50,228 nt of DNA from Myroides albus (GTDB lineage: Bacteria; Bacteroidota; Bacteroidia; Flavobacteriales; Flavobacteriaceae): assembly GCF_009711045.1 (NCBI RefSeq), contig NZ_WMJX01000021.1, forward strand, positions 1 through 50,228, written 5' to 3'. Under the pieces are notes generated by a model. The model was not told where the DNA came from. It was given only the letters and a program-made list of their open reading frames with translations, and searched no databases. Made by a program: the position numbers and the translations under genes. How positions within the stretch are numbered: position 1 is the stretch's first letter; each line of letters begins with the position of its first letter. Of this stretch, positions 8,224 to 17,254 are shown piece after piece.

Positions 8224-8832
8224 TTAATTTGTTTTAGCTTTTCGCCCACATAAATAAGCCAATAGTGTGAAGAACATTCCAACAGCCATTAAATAAGCTC
8301 CAATATGTGGATATGAATAGGCATCAAAATTTAAAATTTTTCGATGTCCGAATATTGGTGGTTCGTACGTTAAGGGATTTCCGTTTGCATCAACCATTTT
8401 CATAATTGCATGAGGGTCTAAATCACTTCCGTAGTCAATCAACCACAGATTAAAGTCATACATCCCCAGTAAACCTAATACACTCATCAAGATCAACCAG
8501 TATAAAAAGAATATTGGTTTTACTTTATTCAAATAACCTCCAATCCCCAATAAGATTCCCAACACACTCATCAGACCAATTACGATTGGAAATACAGTAA
8601 ACTCCCACATTTGCTCAGCTTTAGGAATTGTTTTCATCCCGATATAGTGGTTTAAACCATCTATATTTTGAATATCAAACTCCTTTACTCCTTCTATACC
8701 AGTGATATGGATATTCATCCCCAATGGTACAGGATATTGTGGTGCTCCTAACTCTATATTCCACAGAGGAAAGAAAAACAACGAGAGTAATAGCGCTGCT
8801 CCCACCATCATTAATAAGCTTGCTTTTTTCAT
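8224..8832 (-). CDS. NosB-like integral membrane protein of the nos cluster
   Basis: This 202-residue protein has four likely membrane segments (about 4-22, 85-108, 113-133 and 175-198) and a periplasmic loop between the first two that contains IGMKTIPKAEQMW. I place the start at the ATG giving MKKASLL; an upstream in-frame start adds 18 poorly hydrophobic residues and looks less likely. It sits directly after nosZ, where clade II clusters often carry a membrane protein called NosB of unknown function. The match is by position and topology, not by a motif I can name. It may anchor or mature NosZ, or pass electrons, but no redox motif is visible. Confidence 0.6.
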   Translation of the reverse strand: MKKASLLMMVGAALLLSLFFFPLWNIELGAPQYPVPLGMNIHITGIEGVKEFDIQNIDGLNHYIGMKTIPKAEQMWEFTVFPIVIGLMSVLGILLGIGGYLNKVKPIFFLYWLILMSVLGLLGMYDFNLWLIDYGSDLDPHAIMKMVDANGNPLTYEPPIFGHRKILNFDAYSYPHIGAYLMAVGMFFTLLAYLCGRKAKTN

Positions 8833-8926
8833 GTCTAAAATTTTATAAAAGGCAGAGGCATTATACACTCTGCCCTTTATTCTCAAACTATTTTACATCA
8901 ACATATTTTCTTTGTTTATCAAACGC

Positions 8927-10885
8927 TTACTCATCGTCTAATGACCAAGATAGTTCGATATCTGAATCTGCTGGAGAAACGCGAATATACCCTTGCATCT
9001 CTTGATGTAAAGCAGAACAGAAGTCAGTACAATAGAACGGCCATACTCCAACTTGTTTTGGTTCCCATACAAATGTTTCAGTTTTACCTGGAGTTACCAG
9101 TAACTCAGTTGTATTAGCTCCAAGCATCGCCAATCCGTGTGGTACGTCAAAATCTTGTTCAAGATTTGTCACGTGGAAGAATACTTTATCACCCACTTTC
9201 ACACCTTCAATATTATCTGGCGTAAAGTGACTTCTAATCATCGTCATATTAATGTGTACTTCATTTCCTTTTCTAACTACTTTAGCCTCACTTGGATTCT
9301 TAGTTACATAAGGGTGCTTGTTCTCATCTAACTTGTAGATTTGTCGAGATTTATGCATGATTTTATCTGCTTTAATTGCAGCTGCATAGTGAGGTTCTCC
9401 AATCGTAGGGAAATCTAAAATCAACTCCATTTTATCACCTGTAATATCATAGAGCTGAGCAGAGTGATTCAAATCAGGTCCTACAGGCAGATATCTATCT
9501 TTGGTAATTTTATTCATTGCCACCATATATTTCCCATCAGGTTTAGCTGAGTTTCCTCCAGGAATCATCAAGTGACCGACAGAGTAATATGTTGGTTTTC
9601 TATCCACAATCTCCCAAGTACCCAATTTCCATTTTACAACTTCTGATGAGATAAAGAAAGTAGTATAAGCATTTCCTTTACCATCAAACTCTGTGTGTAA
9701 AGGGCCTAAACCTGGTTGTTCAACAACTCCAGCTAAAACATCGTCGAATTTTAAAATTGGCAAGCCATAAGCGTCACCATCAAATTTTTTATTCTCAATT
9801 GCATCTAACATTTTTGTGAAAGAGTGAACAGTAAGATTGGCAGATAATTTCCCATTACCTACAATGTACTCACCTGATGGATCTACGTCACATCCGTGTG
9901 GTGATTTTGGAGTAGGTAACAAATAAACAAGTCCAGGCAATTCAGTAGCATCTAATACCAATACTTCATCTTTCATCGTATGCGTTGCCATGTGAGTACT
10001 ATTGTCAAATTTATTGTGAGCGTATTTAGCAGGCATTTTCTTTCCTTTTCCCGCTTTGATATACTCCTCTGCTTTTTTCCAGTTTACAGCAGCAATAAAA
10101 TCTTTATCGTTTTGAGATGCATTCACCTCTAACAAACTATGAGCCTCCTCTGTGTTATAAGTCGTAAAGAAAAACCACCCATGTGATTTACCACGACCTG
10201 GGTGTGATAAGTCATAGTTGAATCCAGGCATTAAAATTTGAAAAGACAAATCCATTTCTCCCGATTCTTGATCTACAGATATAAAAGATAAAGCACCTTT
10301 GAAATTACCCTTATAGTCTTTAATAGACATATCTCTTTGAGGAATTGGCACAGAGAATCTCGTACCTGCTACTACATACTCGGTATTTTCTGTAACATAA
10401 GAAGAACTGTGGTTACCCGCACTATTTGGAATTTCTAAAATCTCAGCAGTACTAAAATCTTCCAGGTCAATACGCGCAATACGCGGAGTGTTATTCCCAT
10501 TAATAAAAATCCAACGTCCATCTACTTCTCCTTTAGTCTGAGAAATATCAGGGTGGTGAGAATCATCCCATGGGATAAAACCATGTGAAGTCATCAACAT
10601 CGGTTTTGTTTCCTCACTATATCCATATGCTTTCTCTGGATCTTGTGAAAAGACAGGTATTACTTTAAATAGCCTCCCTGAAGGTAATCCATAAACAGAT
10701 AACTGTCCACTAAATCCACCAGAGAAGAAACCATAATACTCATCATATTCACCTGGAGCTACGTATACTTTCTCAGCAGCATTTGTCGAGAGAGCACCTT
10801 TATTGCTCTTTTTAGAGTCACCACAGCCAGCCAACAATAAACCAGCTACGGAACAGGTTAATAATAATTTGAATTTTGTTTTCAT
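8927..10885 (-). CDS. nosZ: Nitrous oxide reductase NosZ, lipid-anchored, clade II type
   Basis: This 652-residue enzyme reduces N2O to N2 in the periplasm. It has an N-terminal beta-propeller with the CuZ histidines (for example in DSHHPD, THMATH, SPHGCD, PLHTEF and GEPHYA) and a C-terminal cupredoxin CuA domain with ligands His583, Cys619, Cys623, His627 and Met630 (CTDFCSALHQEM). The signal is a Sec lipoprotein signal with lipobox LAGC (Cys21) rather than a twin-arginine signal, which points to clade II and to a membrane-tethered enzyme. It follows a cytochrome c gene by 23 bp. No nosR is present nearby, as expected for clade II clusters. Confidence 0.97.
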   Translation of the reverse strand: MKTKFKLLLTCSVAGLLLAGCGDSKKSNKGALSTNAAEKVYVAPGEYDEYYGFFSGGFSGQLSVYGLPSGRLFKVIPVFSQDPEKAYGYSEETKPMLMTSHGFIPWDDSHHPDISQTKGEVDGRWIFINGNNTPRIARIDLEDFSTAEILEIPNSAGNHSSSYVTENTEYVVAGTRFSVPIPQRDMSIKDYKGNFKGALSFISVDQESGEMDLSFQILMPGFNYDLSHPGRGKSHGWFFFTTYNTEEAHSLLEVNASQNDKDFIAAVNWKKAEEYIKAGKGKKMPAKYAHNKFDNSTHMATHTMKDEVLVLDATELPGLVYLLPTPKSPHGCDVDPSGEYIVGNGKLSANLTVHSFTKMLDAIENKKFDGDAYGLPILKFDDVLAGVVEQPGLGPLHTEFDGKGNAYTTFFISSEVVKWKLGTWEIVDRKPTYYSVGHLMIPGGNSAKPDGKYMVAMNKITKDRYLPVGPDLNHSAQLYDITGDKMELILDFPTIGEPHYAAAIKADKIMHKSRQIYKLDENKHPYVTKNPSEAKVVRKGNEVHINMTMIRSHFTPDNIEGVKVGDKVFFHVTNLEQDFDVPHGLAMLGANTTELLVTPGKTETFVWEPKQVGVWPFYCTDFCSALHQEMQGYIRVSPADSDIELSWSLDDE

Positions 10886-10908
10886 AATATAATATTTACA
10901 ATCTATAA

Positions 10909-11430
10909 TTATAGTGTTCTAAAGTATTCTAAGACTGCTCTAGCATCTTCCTCACTAAGATTTTGATTAGCCATTGGCGCTCCGTTAAATTCTTTTAATA
11001 ACTCTTTCGCTAATGGATCACTTTCCAACATTTTTTCTGGAGCCAAAATCATATTCATTACCCATTCAGGTGTACGGCGTTCAAGTATTCCCTTAGGTGC
11101 TGGACCGATAAATCTTTTAGCAGGTTTGTGACACGCAGTACACATATTTTTATAAATTTCTTGTCCTTTGTCTGCCAATTTCTGATCAAGTTCTTTTAAC
11201 TCTAATGACTTTATTGGACCTACCCCTTTATTAGTCAAATCCACTCGCTCTGAAGGTGGTAAATTTTGAGAATTTTGTGACGCTGCTGGTTTTGTTTCTT
11301 CTTTGGTTTCCACTTTTCTTTCATTAGTAGTAACAGCTTGCTCTTCTTTACCTTTGCTTCCTGAATTACAACTAATTACAAACGAACAAATCGTTAGCAT
11401 CAATGCTGTACTTATAAATCTTAGTTTCAT
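10909..11430 (-). CDS. Lipid-anchored mono-haem cytochrome c of the nos operon
   Basis: This 173-residue protein has a lipobox (VISC, Cys21), a charged low-complexity linker (about 25-75) and a class I cytochrome c domain with CTACH at 97-101 and a likely axial Met153 (GAPMANQ). It is the first gene of the nos operon, 23 bp before nosZ. The natural role is electron delivery to the CuA site of NosZ, taking the place of NosR/NosC routes; this is inferred from context. The linker would let the domain reach a partner from a membrane anchor. Confidence 0.85.
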   Translation of the reverse strand: MKLRFISTALMLTICSFVISCNSGSKGKEEQAVTTNERKVETKEETKPAASQNSQNLPPSERVDLTNKGVGPIKSLELKELDQKLADKGQEIYKNMCTACHKPAKRFIGPAPKGILERRTPEWVMNMILAPEKMLESDPLAKELLKEFNGAPMANQNLSEEDARAVLEYFRTL

Positions 11431-11485
11431 AATGTGTTTATTTTTGTTTACATATTGTGAAGTTAATTCTATTTAGCTTCTTCCT

Positions 11486-11503
11486 TTATGACCCAAATCA
11501 TAA
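11486..11503. promoter_or_regulatory. Crp/Fnr-type palindrome upstream of the nos operon
   Basis: TTATGA-CCCAAA-TCATAA is a perfect 6-bp inverted repeat with 6-bp spacing, holding the TGA-n6-TCA core shared by Crp and Fnr sites. The flanks extend the symmetry (TTCC.../...GGAA) with one extra T. Its centre is about 64 bp before the start codon of the first nos-operon gene, consistent with a class II activator site if the leader is about 20-25 nt. Confidence 0.5.
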
Positions 11504-11974
11504 GGAAATCACTGTATTCAAAAACTTATCAACACAAATACAACTAACTTAAAATCAGTTGATTACAACCATGGTCAGATCAATACATTTATTATTTAGA
11601 AGAATGGAGTATAAAATAACTTAATAAATAAAGGATAATTATATCTTTTTATGATTTCCTTAACATATACATAAAAGACAAAAACATCTTTTATATGAGT
11701 AAACACTATAAAAAGTGTACAATTTTCACCTTATATGATTGTTCAAACCACGTGATAACAAAATGTTAATACAGATATTAGACCAGAGATTTGATATACA
11801 TTGAATCAGAAAAAAAAGGGATACCTAAAACTAATCTATGAACTGCAACCGAAATGGTACTTGAAGAAGAAAAACAATTTGTAATGAATAAACAATCGCA
11901 AATAGTACTTCTAAAGAAGTTAGTGCCGAAAATAACTCTCTATGAAAAAGAAAAACAGGCATAGAGTAAAGAAT

Positions 11975-12015
11975 AAAAAAAGAGTGGAAAAACACCAAAG
12001 GTATTCTTCCACTCT
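11975..12015 (-). terminator. Intrinsic terminator of the sulfatase-like gene
   Basis: On the minus strand, GAGTGGAA pairs with TTCCACTC across a loop and is followed by seven T. It lies 20 bp past the stop codon of the 12035-13957 gene. Confidence 0.8.
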
Positions 12016-12034
12016 CCTATTTGATTTTTAAATT

Positions 12035-13957
12035 TTAATCTAATTTCTTGTCTATGATTCGAGCAAAATAATCTTGAACAAATGCCTTGCATTTTAATTC
12101 TAATTCCAACATCTCCTCATTCTTCTCATTTATCAAGTTACGCTCTAACCCTTTGTCATTGATGTCGTAAAAACCAGTAATGTCTTTTCCATTAAATCTA
12201 ACAATATAATTACCTTCTTGATAAGTGTACTCATTACCTCCATAATTCACCACAAAAGGCTTGGTAATGGTATCGTTAATCAAACTGCGTCCCCAACTTC
12301 TAAATGGCTTATCATAGCCAATCATATCTAAAACTGTAGGGTAAATATCAATCTGTTGAGCCAAGCTTTTATCAACTCCTTTTACTCTTTCATCTGGCGT
12401 ATAAATTAAAATAGGAACAGCTGTGCGATTCACTAATTTGCGGTACTCATCATAGTCGATTTGATTGGTGTGATCAGCAGTTATAATAAATATCGTATTC
12501 TCAAACCAAGGTTCTTTGCTACTTTCTTCAAAGAAACGCTTAAAGGCATAGTCTGTATATCCCACTGTCTTGTGAATCGGCTGATTGCCTTTCGGAAATT
12601 TACCTTCATACTCTTTTGGTACATTGAATGGTTCATGAGAAGAAACCGTAAATAAGGTAGCAAAGAAAGGTTCTTCTTTTTCATTTAATGTCTTTCTCAT
12701 GTACTGAAAGAAAGGTTCGTCCCAAATCCCCCATGTACCATCAAAGTCGTCATCATTATCATACTCCGTTTTACCGTAGTAGTGATCATATCCCAAAATA
12801 TTTCCAAAACCTAAGAATCCCATAGATCCATTAGGAGCCCCATGAAAGAATGATGTGTCATACCCTTTTGACTTTAAAGTTGAAACTAACGATTCTATCT
12901 TTTGCTTTGGAAATGGCGATGAGGTAAATGCATCTTTAAAAGAAGGTATCCCCGCTATTACAGAAGACACTCCGTGTATCGATTTGTACCCATTGGCGAA
13001 TGCATTAGGGAAAATCAAGCTATGTTGAGATAGCGAATCAATAAAAGGAGTATAACTCTGGTAATTTGGTATATTCATATCCTTGTTAAATGCTCCTACA
13101 TACTCACGCGCATAACTCTCTGTGATAAACAATACGATATTTGGAGTTGATGGCTCATTTGTTTGATAGTGTTTTACAGCACTGACATATTTATCTAAAG
13201 TAGGCTGATCCATAAAATCAACCTTTTTAAAACTCGTTTTTCCAATTGTACGCAAGATTGCAAAAGGCGTGTTCAAAACGACATCAGCATGTTCCGGTTT
13301 CTCTACATGTCTATTAGCATCAATAATATTTAGCGGTCTGGTCGTTTTCTTTAAATCCCCACGTACACCAGCTATAAAACCGACTACCACAATAACAAAC
13401 AATACAATAGACGAAATCCAATATGATTTTTTTGATTCAATTGTTATCGGTCTTGTAAACTTCACTTTTTTGTACAAAAACACCCATACAATACTCAAGC
13501 CAATACACCACAAGAATACATGCCAATAATTAATCAAAAAATTAAAAAATAAAGTCCCCTTATTAGACTCGTGTTCTAAACTATCAAAAACGGCAATTGT
13601 CGTACGTGCATAGATAAATCGATAGTAAATTAAATCGATAAAATTAGTTGCGTAAGCTAATAAATTGGGAATGATATAAGACCAAAAAAGGAGTTTCTGA
13701 TACCCTTTACTTGTCGTTTTATAAATAGGTAATATTGACAAAATGATAAACAAACTACTCATATAAAAAATAGCCATTCTATCAAAGGTCAATCCGTGAT
13801 AAGCTAAAGAAAGGTATTGTCCAAATGAATCTACATTCAATAAATCACTGTTATATACGTAAAATAAAGTACGAGCAAGGAAGTAAAAAAAGAAAGCTAA
13901 AAACAGTCTGTAAAATAGCACTAATACTTCGTTTAGACGAAAACGATTTGAAATCAT
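12035..13957 (-). CDS. Membrane sulfatase-type phosphoglycerol/phosphoethanolamine transferase (LtaS/MdoB family)
   Basis: This 640-residue protein has five N-terminal membrane helices (about 8-30, 45-65, 75-95, 125-160 and 178-200) and a periplasmic sulfatase-fold domain (about 270-560). Visible metal-site segments are NIVLFITESYARE (near 273), SIHGVSSVIAG with the probable Ser nucleophile, and ITADHTNQ near 490. In LtaS/MdoB relatives such enzymes transfer phosphoglycerol or phosphoethanolamine groups from lipids to glycans or lipids. The acceptor in Bacteroidota is not clear. It is a single gene with its own terminator and a candidate -7 box (TAAGTTTG, 13982-13989). Confidence 0.82.
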   Translation of the reverse strand: MISNRFRLNEVLVLFYRLFLAFFFYFLARTLFYVYNSDLLNVDSFGQYLSLAYHGLTFDRMAIFYMSSLFIILSILPIYKTTSKGYQKLLFWSYIIPNLLAYATNFIDLIYYRFIYARTTIAVFDSLEHESNKGTLFFNFLINYWHVFLWCIGLSIVWVFLYKKVKFTRPITIESKKSYWISSIVLFVIVVVGFIAGVRGDLKKTTRPLNIIDANRHVEKPEHADVVLNTPFAILRTIGKTSFKKVDFMDQPTLDKYVSAVKHYQTNEPSTPNIVLFITESYAREYVGAFNKDMNIPNYQSYTPFIDSLSQHSLIFPNAFANGYKSIHGVSSVIAGIPSFKDAFTSSPFPKQKIESLVSTLKSKGYDTSFFHGAPNGSMGFLGFGNILGYDHYYGKTEYDNDDDFDGTWGIWDEPFFQYMRKTLNEKEEPFFATLFTVSSHEPFNVPKEYEGKFPKGNQPIHKTVGYTDYAFKRFFEESSKEPWFENTIFIITADHTNQIDYDEYRKLVNRTAVPILIYTPDERVKGVDKSLAQQIDIYPTVLDMIGYDKPFRSWGRSLINDTITKPFVVNYGGNEYTYQEGNYIVRFNGKDITGFYDINDKGLERNLINEKNEEMLELELKCKAFVQDYFARIIDKKLD

Positions 13958-13981
13958 AAGGTTTTTTTATTTTTTGAAACA

Positions 13982-13989
13982 CAAACTTA
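13982..13989 (-). promoter_or_regulatory. Candidate -7 box for the sulfatase-like gene
   Basis: The minus strand reads TAAGTTTG, a TAnnTTTG match, 24 bp before the start codon. A TTTG (14016-14019) lies upstream, but at a spacing of 26 bp, longer than usual. Confidence 0.4.
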
Positions 13990-14260
13990 ATCATTTCTAT
14001 TCTCACTTGCATAAGCAAATACAGCATTTTATATGATGTGAAGTTTTTTTTCTAAAATAATCGACTTGAAAATTGCTATCCCCCTTTCGATTCTTTGTTT
14101 TTATTCTTCATTCACAAAAAAGAGCACTTTAGCAAACAATTTTCTTGACAAGTGAACTACTCTGCTTAATAAACAAATTCCTTGTTTTAGCCTCTCAAAC
14201 TACTCGTAGCAAATTCTCACCATTATATCACACTTCTCAGTAAAATATTTTATACCTCTA

Positions 14261-14387
14261 AGTAGTTTTCGCACACTTTTCTTGCGGTATTCTTGCACCT
14301 TTCTTCGACAAAACACCGCTTTTGGCAAGTAAACCCCTAGCAAACCCGAAGAAAGTGCAAGCCAACCCCCAAGAAACTTTGTAGAAT
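14261..14387. repeat. Dispersed hairpin-forming intergenic repeat, copy A
   Basis: This copy shares a mosaic of segments with copy B at 46609-46730: TTTCTTCGA, CTTTT, GCAAG, AAACCCC and AAGAAA in the same order and spacing. It can fold back on itself through CTTGCACcTTTCTTCG paired with CGAAGAAAGTGCAAG (one bulge). Symmetry of the outer arms (AGTAGTTTTC on the left, TTTGTAGAA on the right) suggests a decayed long palindrome of about 125 bp. The nature of the element is unknown; no transposase is nearby. Confidence 0.6.
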
Positions 14388-14910
14388 ATCTCTGTATTTG
14401 GTTGCCTATTGAGAAAGTTGAGTTGCACTAACCTTTGTGAAAAAATACATCCCTACGCAATAACTGTAGTAGGTAAAAACAACTGATAGGAAACCTTGAC
14501 TTGCTACATCAAGCAATTGTAAGATCGTAAATTACCAATCCAATACAAAGCGATAATTCAAATACAACTAAACAAAACTGACTACGCAGTACTTTGATTA
14601 AGTGATTCACCCTTAATTTTTACTAAAAAATAACCGTCAAAAGGCAAAAACACCCTTCATATAGACTACAGAATACAAGAATCTCTTCAGTAATGAGTAC
14701 ATTTTTTATCAATTAAAGATGCTTGAATCAATGATAAGACCTTGGTTGAATCCACTTAAAATCAGAAGAATTAAAAAAACGAATAATATAGTTTAGAAGA
14801 ATTTCAACTAAGAGAATAGCAAATAAAATAAGATAAAAATGTCAAGTACACATTAATTTGATGGAATCTTATATTTTTTTTGTACTTTGCAATAGCTAAT
14901 TAATTAAAAC

Positions 14911-16686
14911 ATGATTGATCCTACAAGATTATTTGATATACCTTATCTTCAAAGAGATCACTTTCCCCTATCTGATGCACTTGTTACAAAAGTAAATGGA
15001 GAATGGGTAAAAACATCTTCTGAAGAATATGTAAATAAAGCAAATGCTATTTCAAGGGCTTTACTTCGCTTAGGTATAAAAGAGAATGATAAAATTGCTG
15101 TTATAACCAATAGAAATCATACGAATTGGAATATTCTCGACATTGGAATTTTGCAAATAGGTGCACAAAATGTCCCTATTTATCCGACAATTTCAGCAGA
15201 AGATTATCAGTATATTTTAAGTCACTCAGAGGCAAAATACTGTGTTGTTTCTGACATTGAAGTCTATGAAAAATTAATATCCGTTAAAGATCAGTTACCG
15301 CTTATCATTGATATATGCTCTTTTGATCAAATCGACGGATGTAAAAACTTTGACCAACTACTTGCTTTAGGTGAAGATAAAAGCAATCAAGCTGAAGTAG
15401 ATCGCATTAAGGATACTATAACTCCAGATCATTTAGCTACTTTAATATACACCTCTGGTACTACAGGAAAACCTAAAGGAGTAATGTTATCTCACAATAA
15501 TATTTTATCAAACGCTTTAGGTAGTGCAGATAGAATCCCTTTTACAAGAGATGAAAAATACAGATCGTTGAGTTTCCTTCCAATTTGCCACGTATTTGAA
15601 CGCATGTTGATCTACCTATACCAATTTAATGGTGTAGCAATATATTATGCAGAGTCTATCGATAAGATGGGAGATAACTTAAAAGAAGTTAAGCCTAACG
15701 TCATGACTGTTGTACCGCGTTTACTTGAAAAAGTGTACGACAAGATTTTCACTACTGGGTCAGCTTTGACAGGACTAAAAAAGAGAATCTTCTTTTGGGC
15801 ATTAGAACTTGGTTTTAAATACCAACCTTATGACAGAGGATTTTTCTATAACCTACAATTGGGGTTTGCTCGAAAATTAGTATTTAAAAAATGGGTTGAA
15901 GCCCTTGGAGGTAATATTAAGCTGATTGTTTCTGGTAGTGCTGCTTTACAACCGAGATTAGCTCGTGTATTTAACGCTGCTGGTATAGTTGTAGTAGAAG
16001 GATATGGTCTAACTGAAACTTCTCCTGTAATTGCTGTAAATGACAAGCGAAACCGAGGAATGAGAGCGGGAACAGTAGGAAAACCGATTAGTAATGTAGA
16101 AGTAAAAATAGCAGAAGATGGTGAAATTCTTTGCAAAGGACCTAATGTTATGTTAGGTTATTACAAAGATGAAGAAAAGACTAAATCTGTGATTAAAGAT
16201 GGCTACTTCCACACGGAAGATATTGGTAAGATTGATGAAGATGGGTTCTTGCATATTACTGATCGCAAAAAAGAAATGTTTAAGACCTCTGGAGGTAAAT
16301 ATGTCGCTCCTCAAATGATCGAAAATACAATGAAACACTCTCGTTTTATTGAACAAATCATGGTTATCGGGGAGGGAGAAAAAATGCCTGCTGCCTTTAT
16401 TCAACCAAATTTCGAGTTTATTCGCGAATGGGCTCGAAGAAAACGCATCAATATTGGTACGACAGATGAAGAACTTGTTAAGAATGAGAAAGTAATTGAG
16501 CGCATCGCCAAAGAAATCGATCACATCAATAAAAAGTTCGGAAAATGGGAGCAAGTGAAAAAATTTGAACTTACACCTGAAGTATGGAGCACTGACAGTG
16601 AACACCTTACTCCTACTTTAAAACTGAGAAGAAAGATAATTTTAGCAAAATACCACGATTTGTACGAAAAGATTTACAGAGGGTAA
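14911..16686 (+). CDS. fadD: Long-chain fatty-acid--CoA ligase
   Basis: This 591-residue AMP-forming acyl-CoA synthetase activates fatty acids to acyl-CoA. The P-loop TSGTTGKPKG lies near 182-191, VEGYGLTETSPV near 360-371, and the C-terminal hinge DRKKEMFKTSGGKYV near 450. The length and the motif order fit the Bacteroidota long-chain ligases. It lies just upstream of the marR-fadN-fadA-fadE operon but is separated by a palindrome with a T-run, so it is probably its own unit. Its start is supported by a promoter-like TACTTTGC (14883-14890) 20 bp upstream, one base short of the TAnnTTTG consensus. Confidence 0.9.
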   Translation: MIDPTRLFDIPYLQRDHFPLSDALVTKVNGEWVKTSSEEYVNKANAISRALLRLGIKENDKIAVITNRNHTNWNILDIGILQIGAQNVPIYPTISAEDYQYILSHSEAKYCVVSDIEVYEKLISVKDQLPLIIDICSFDQIDGCKNFDQLLALGEDKSNQAEVDRIKDTITPDHLATLIYTSGTTGKPKGVMLSHNNILSNALGSADRIPFTRDEKYRSLSFLPICHVFERMLIYLYQFNGVAIYYAESIDKMGDNLKEVKPNVMTVVPRLLEKVYDKIFTTGSALTGLKKRIFFWALELGFKYQPYDRGFFYNLQLGFARKLVFKKWVEALGGNIKLIVSGSAALQPRLARVFNAAGIVVVEGYGLTETSPVIAVNDKRNRGMRAGTVGKPISNVEVKIAEDGEILCKGPNVMLGYYKDEEKTKSVIKDGYFHTEDIGKIDEDGFLHITDRKKEMFKTSGGKYVAPQMIENTMKHSRFIEQIMVIGEGEKMPAAFIQPNFEFIREWARRKRINIGTTDEELVKNEKVIERIAKEIDHINKKFGKWEQVKKFELTPEVWSTDSEHLTPTLKLRRKIILAKYHDLYEKIYRG

Positions 16687-16723
16687 ATGTTAAAATTTTA
16701 CTATAAAAGGTAAATAAATTAAG

Positions 16724-16745
16724 AATAGTATGCGTGCATACTATT
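16724..16745. promoter_or_regulatory. Perfect 22-bp palindrome: candidate MarR operator, also a possible fadD terminator
   Basis: Arms AATAGTATGC and GCATACTATT (10 bp each, perfect) flank a GT centre, 31 bp before the marR start codon. The right arm runs straight into nine T on the plus strand, so an RNA hairpin here could also end fadD transcription, although the tight loop makes that less ideal. The site covers the expected -33 region of the marR promoter, where a bound autorepressor would block transcription. Confidence 0.6.
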
Positions 16746-16751
16746 TTTTTT

Positions 16752-16759
16752 TATATTTG
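16752..16759 (+). promoter_or_regulatory. -7 promoter box of the marR-fadNAE operon
   Basis: TATATTTG matches TAnnTTTG exactly and lies 17 bp before the marR start codon. The palindrome at 16724-16745 occupies the -33 side. Confidence 0.5.
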
Positions 16760-16776
16760 AAAAACACAAAGCTGGT

Positions 16777-17214
16777 ATGAAAAATAAAACAATTGACTAT
16801 GTACTAAGAGCAACTTGGCAAGCTGTAGCAAGAATGTATAATGAAGAAGCTTCTAAATATGACGCTACGATGTCCTTAGCTTTTGCTTTGTTAAGTATAG
16901 ATCGAGAAGGTACCTCTTCTACTCTATTAGGCCCAAATATGGGAATGGAAGCAACAAGTCTTACGCGTACATTAAAGAAGATGGAAGAACACGGATTAAT
17001 CACCAGAGAGAAAAATCCCAATGATGGACGTGGCGTAATTATTAAGCTTACTCCTTTAGGAATAGAGAAAAGAGAATTGTCAAAAGAGAAAGTGAAGCGA
17101 TTTAATGAAAAAGTACTGTCTTCTGTATCAGAAGAAAAATTAAAACATTTTTTCGAAGTGACTGACATAGTGAATACTTTAGTAAGTAACAAGAGTATTT
17201 TCGAAGAAGATTAA
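16777..17214 (+). CDS. MarR-family regulator of the beta-oxidation operon
   Basis: This 145-residue protein has the MarR winged helix-turn-helix, with the recognition region GMEATSLTRTLKKMEEHGL (about 55-75) and the wing KNPNDGRGVIIKLTPLG (about 80-97). N- and C-terminal helices would form the dimer. It is the first gene of an operon with fadN (40 bp downstream), fadA and fadE. A perfect 22-bp palindrome at its promoter suggests autorepression, probably relieved by an acyl-CoA; the ligand is inference. In Bacillus subtilis the equivalent fadNAE genes are controlled by a TetR-type FadR, so the regulator type differs. Confidence 0.87.
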   Translation: MKNKTIDYVLRATWQAVARMYNEEASKYDATMSLAFALLSIDREGTSSTLLGPNMGMEATSLTRTLKKMEEHGLITREKNPNDGRGVIIKLTPLGIEKRELSKEKVKRFNEKVLSSVSEEKLKHFFEVTDIVNTLVSNKSIFEED

Positions 17215-17254
17215 CAACAAGTAGAATTAAGTATAAACCAAAGAATAACTAAAT

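Larger units (their letters stand above)
11431..12034. other. 604-bp spacer upstream of the nos operon
   Basis: No coding region is supported. It contains the nos-operon control region near 11431-11510, including a Crp/Fnr-type palindrome, and the minus-strand terminator of the sulfatase-like gene at its far end. The rest is AT-rich with no recognisable feature. Confidence 0.5.
13958..14910. other. 953-bp divergent intergenic region
   Basis: It separates the minus-strand sulfatase-like gene from fadD. It holds a candidate -7 box for the former (13982-13989), a hairpin-forming dispersed repeat (14261-14387), and a candidate fadD promoter close to 14911. No open reading frame in it has convincing composition or a recognisable product. 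Confidence 0.5.
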
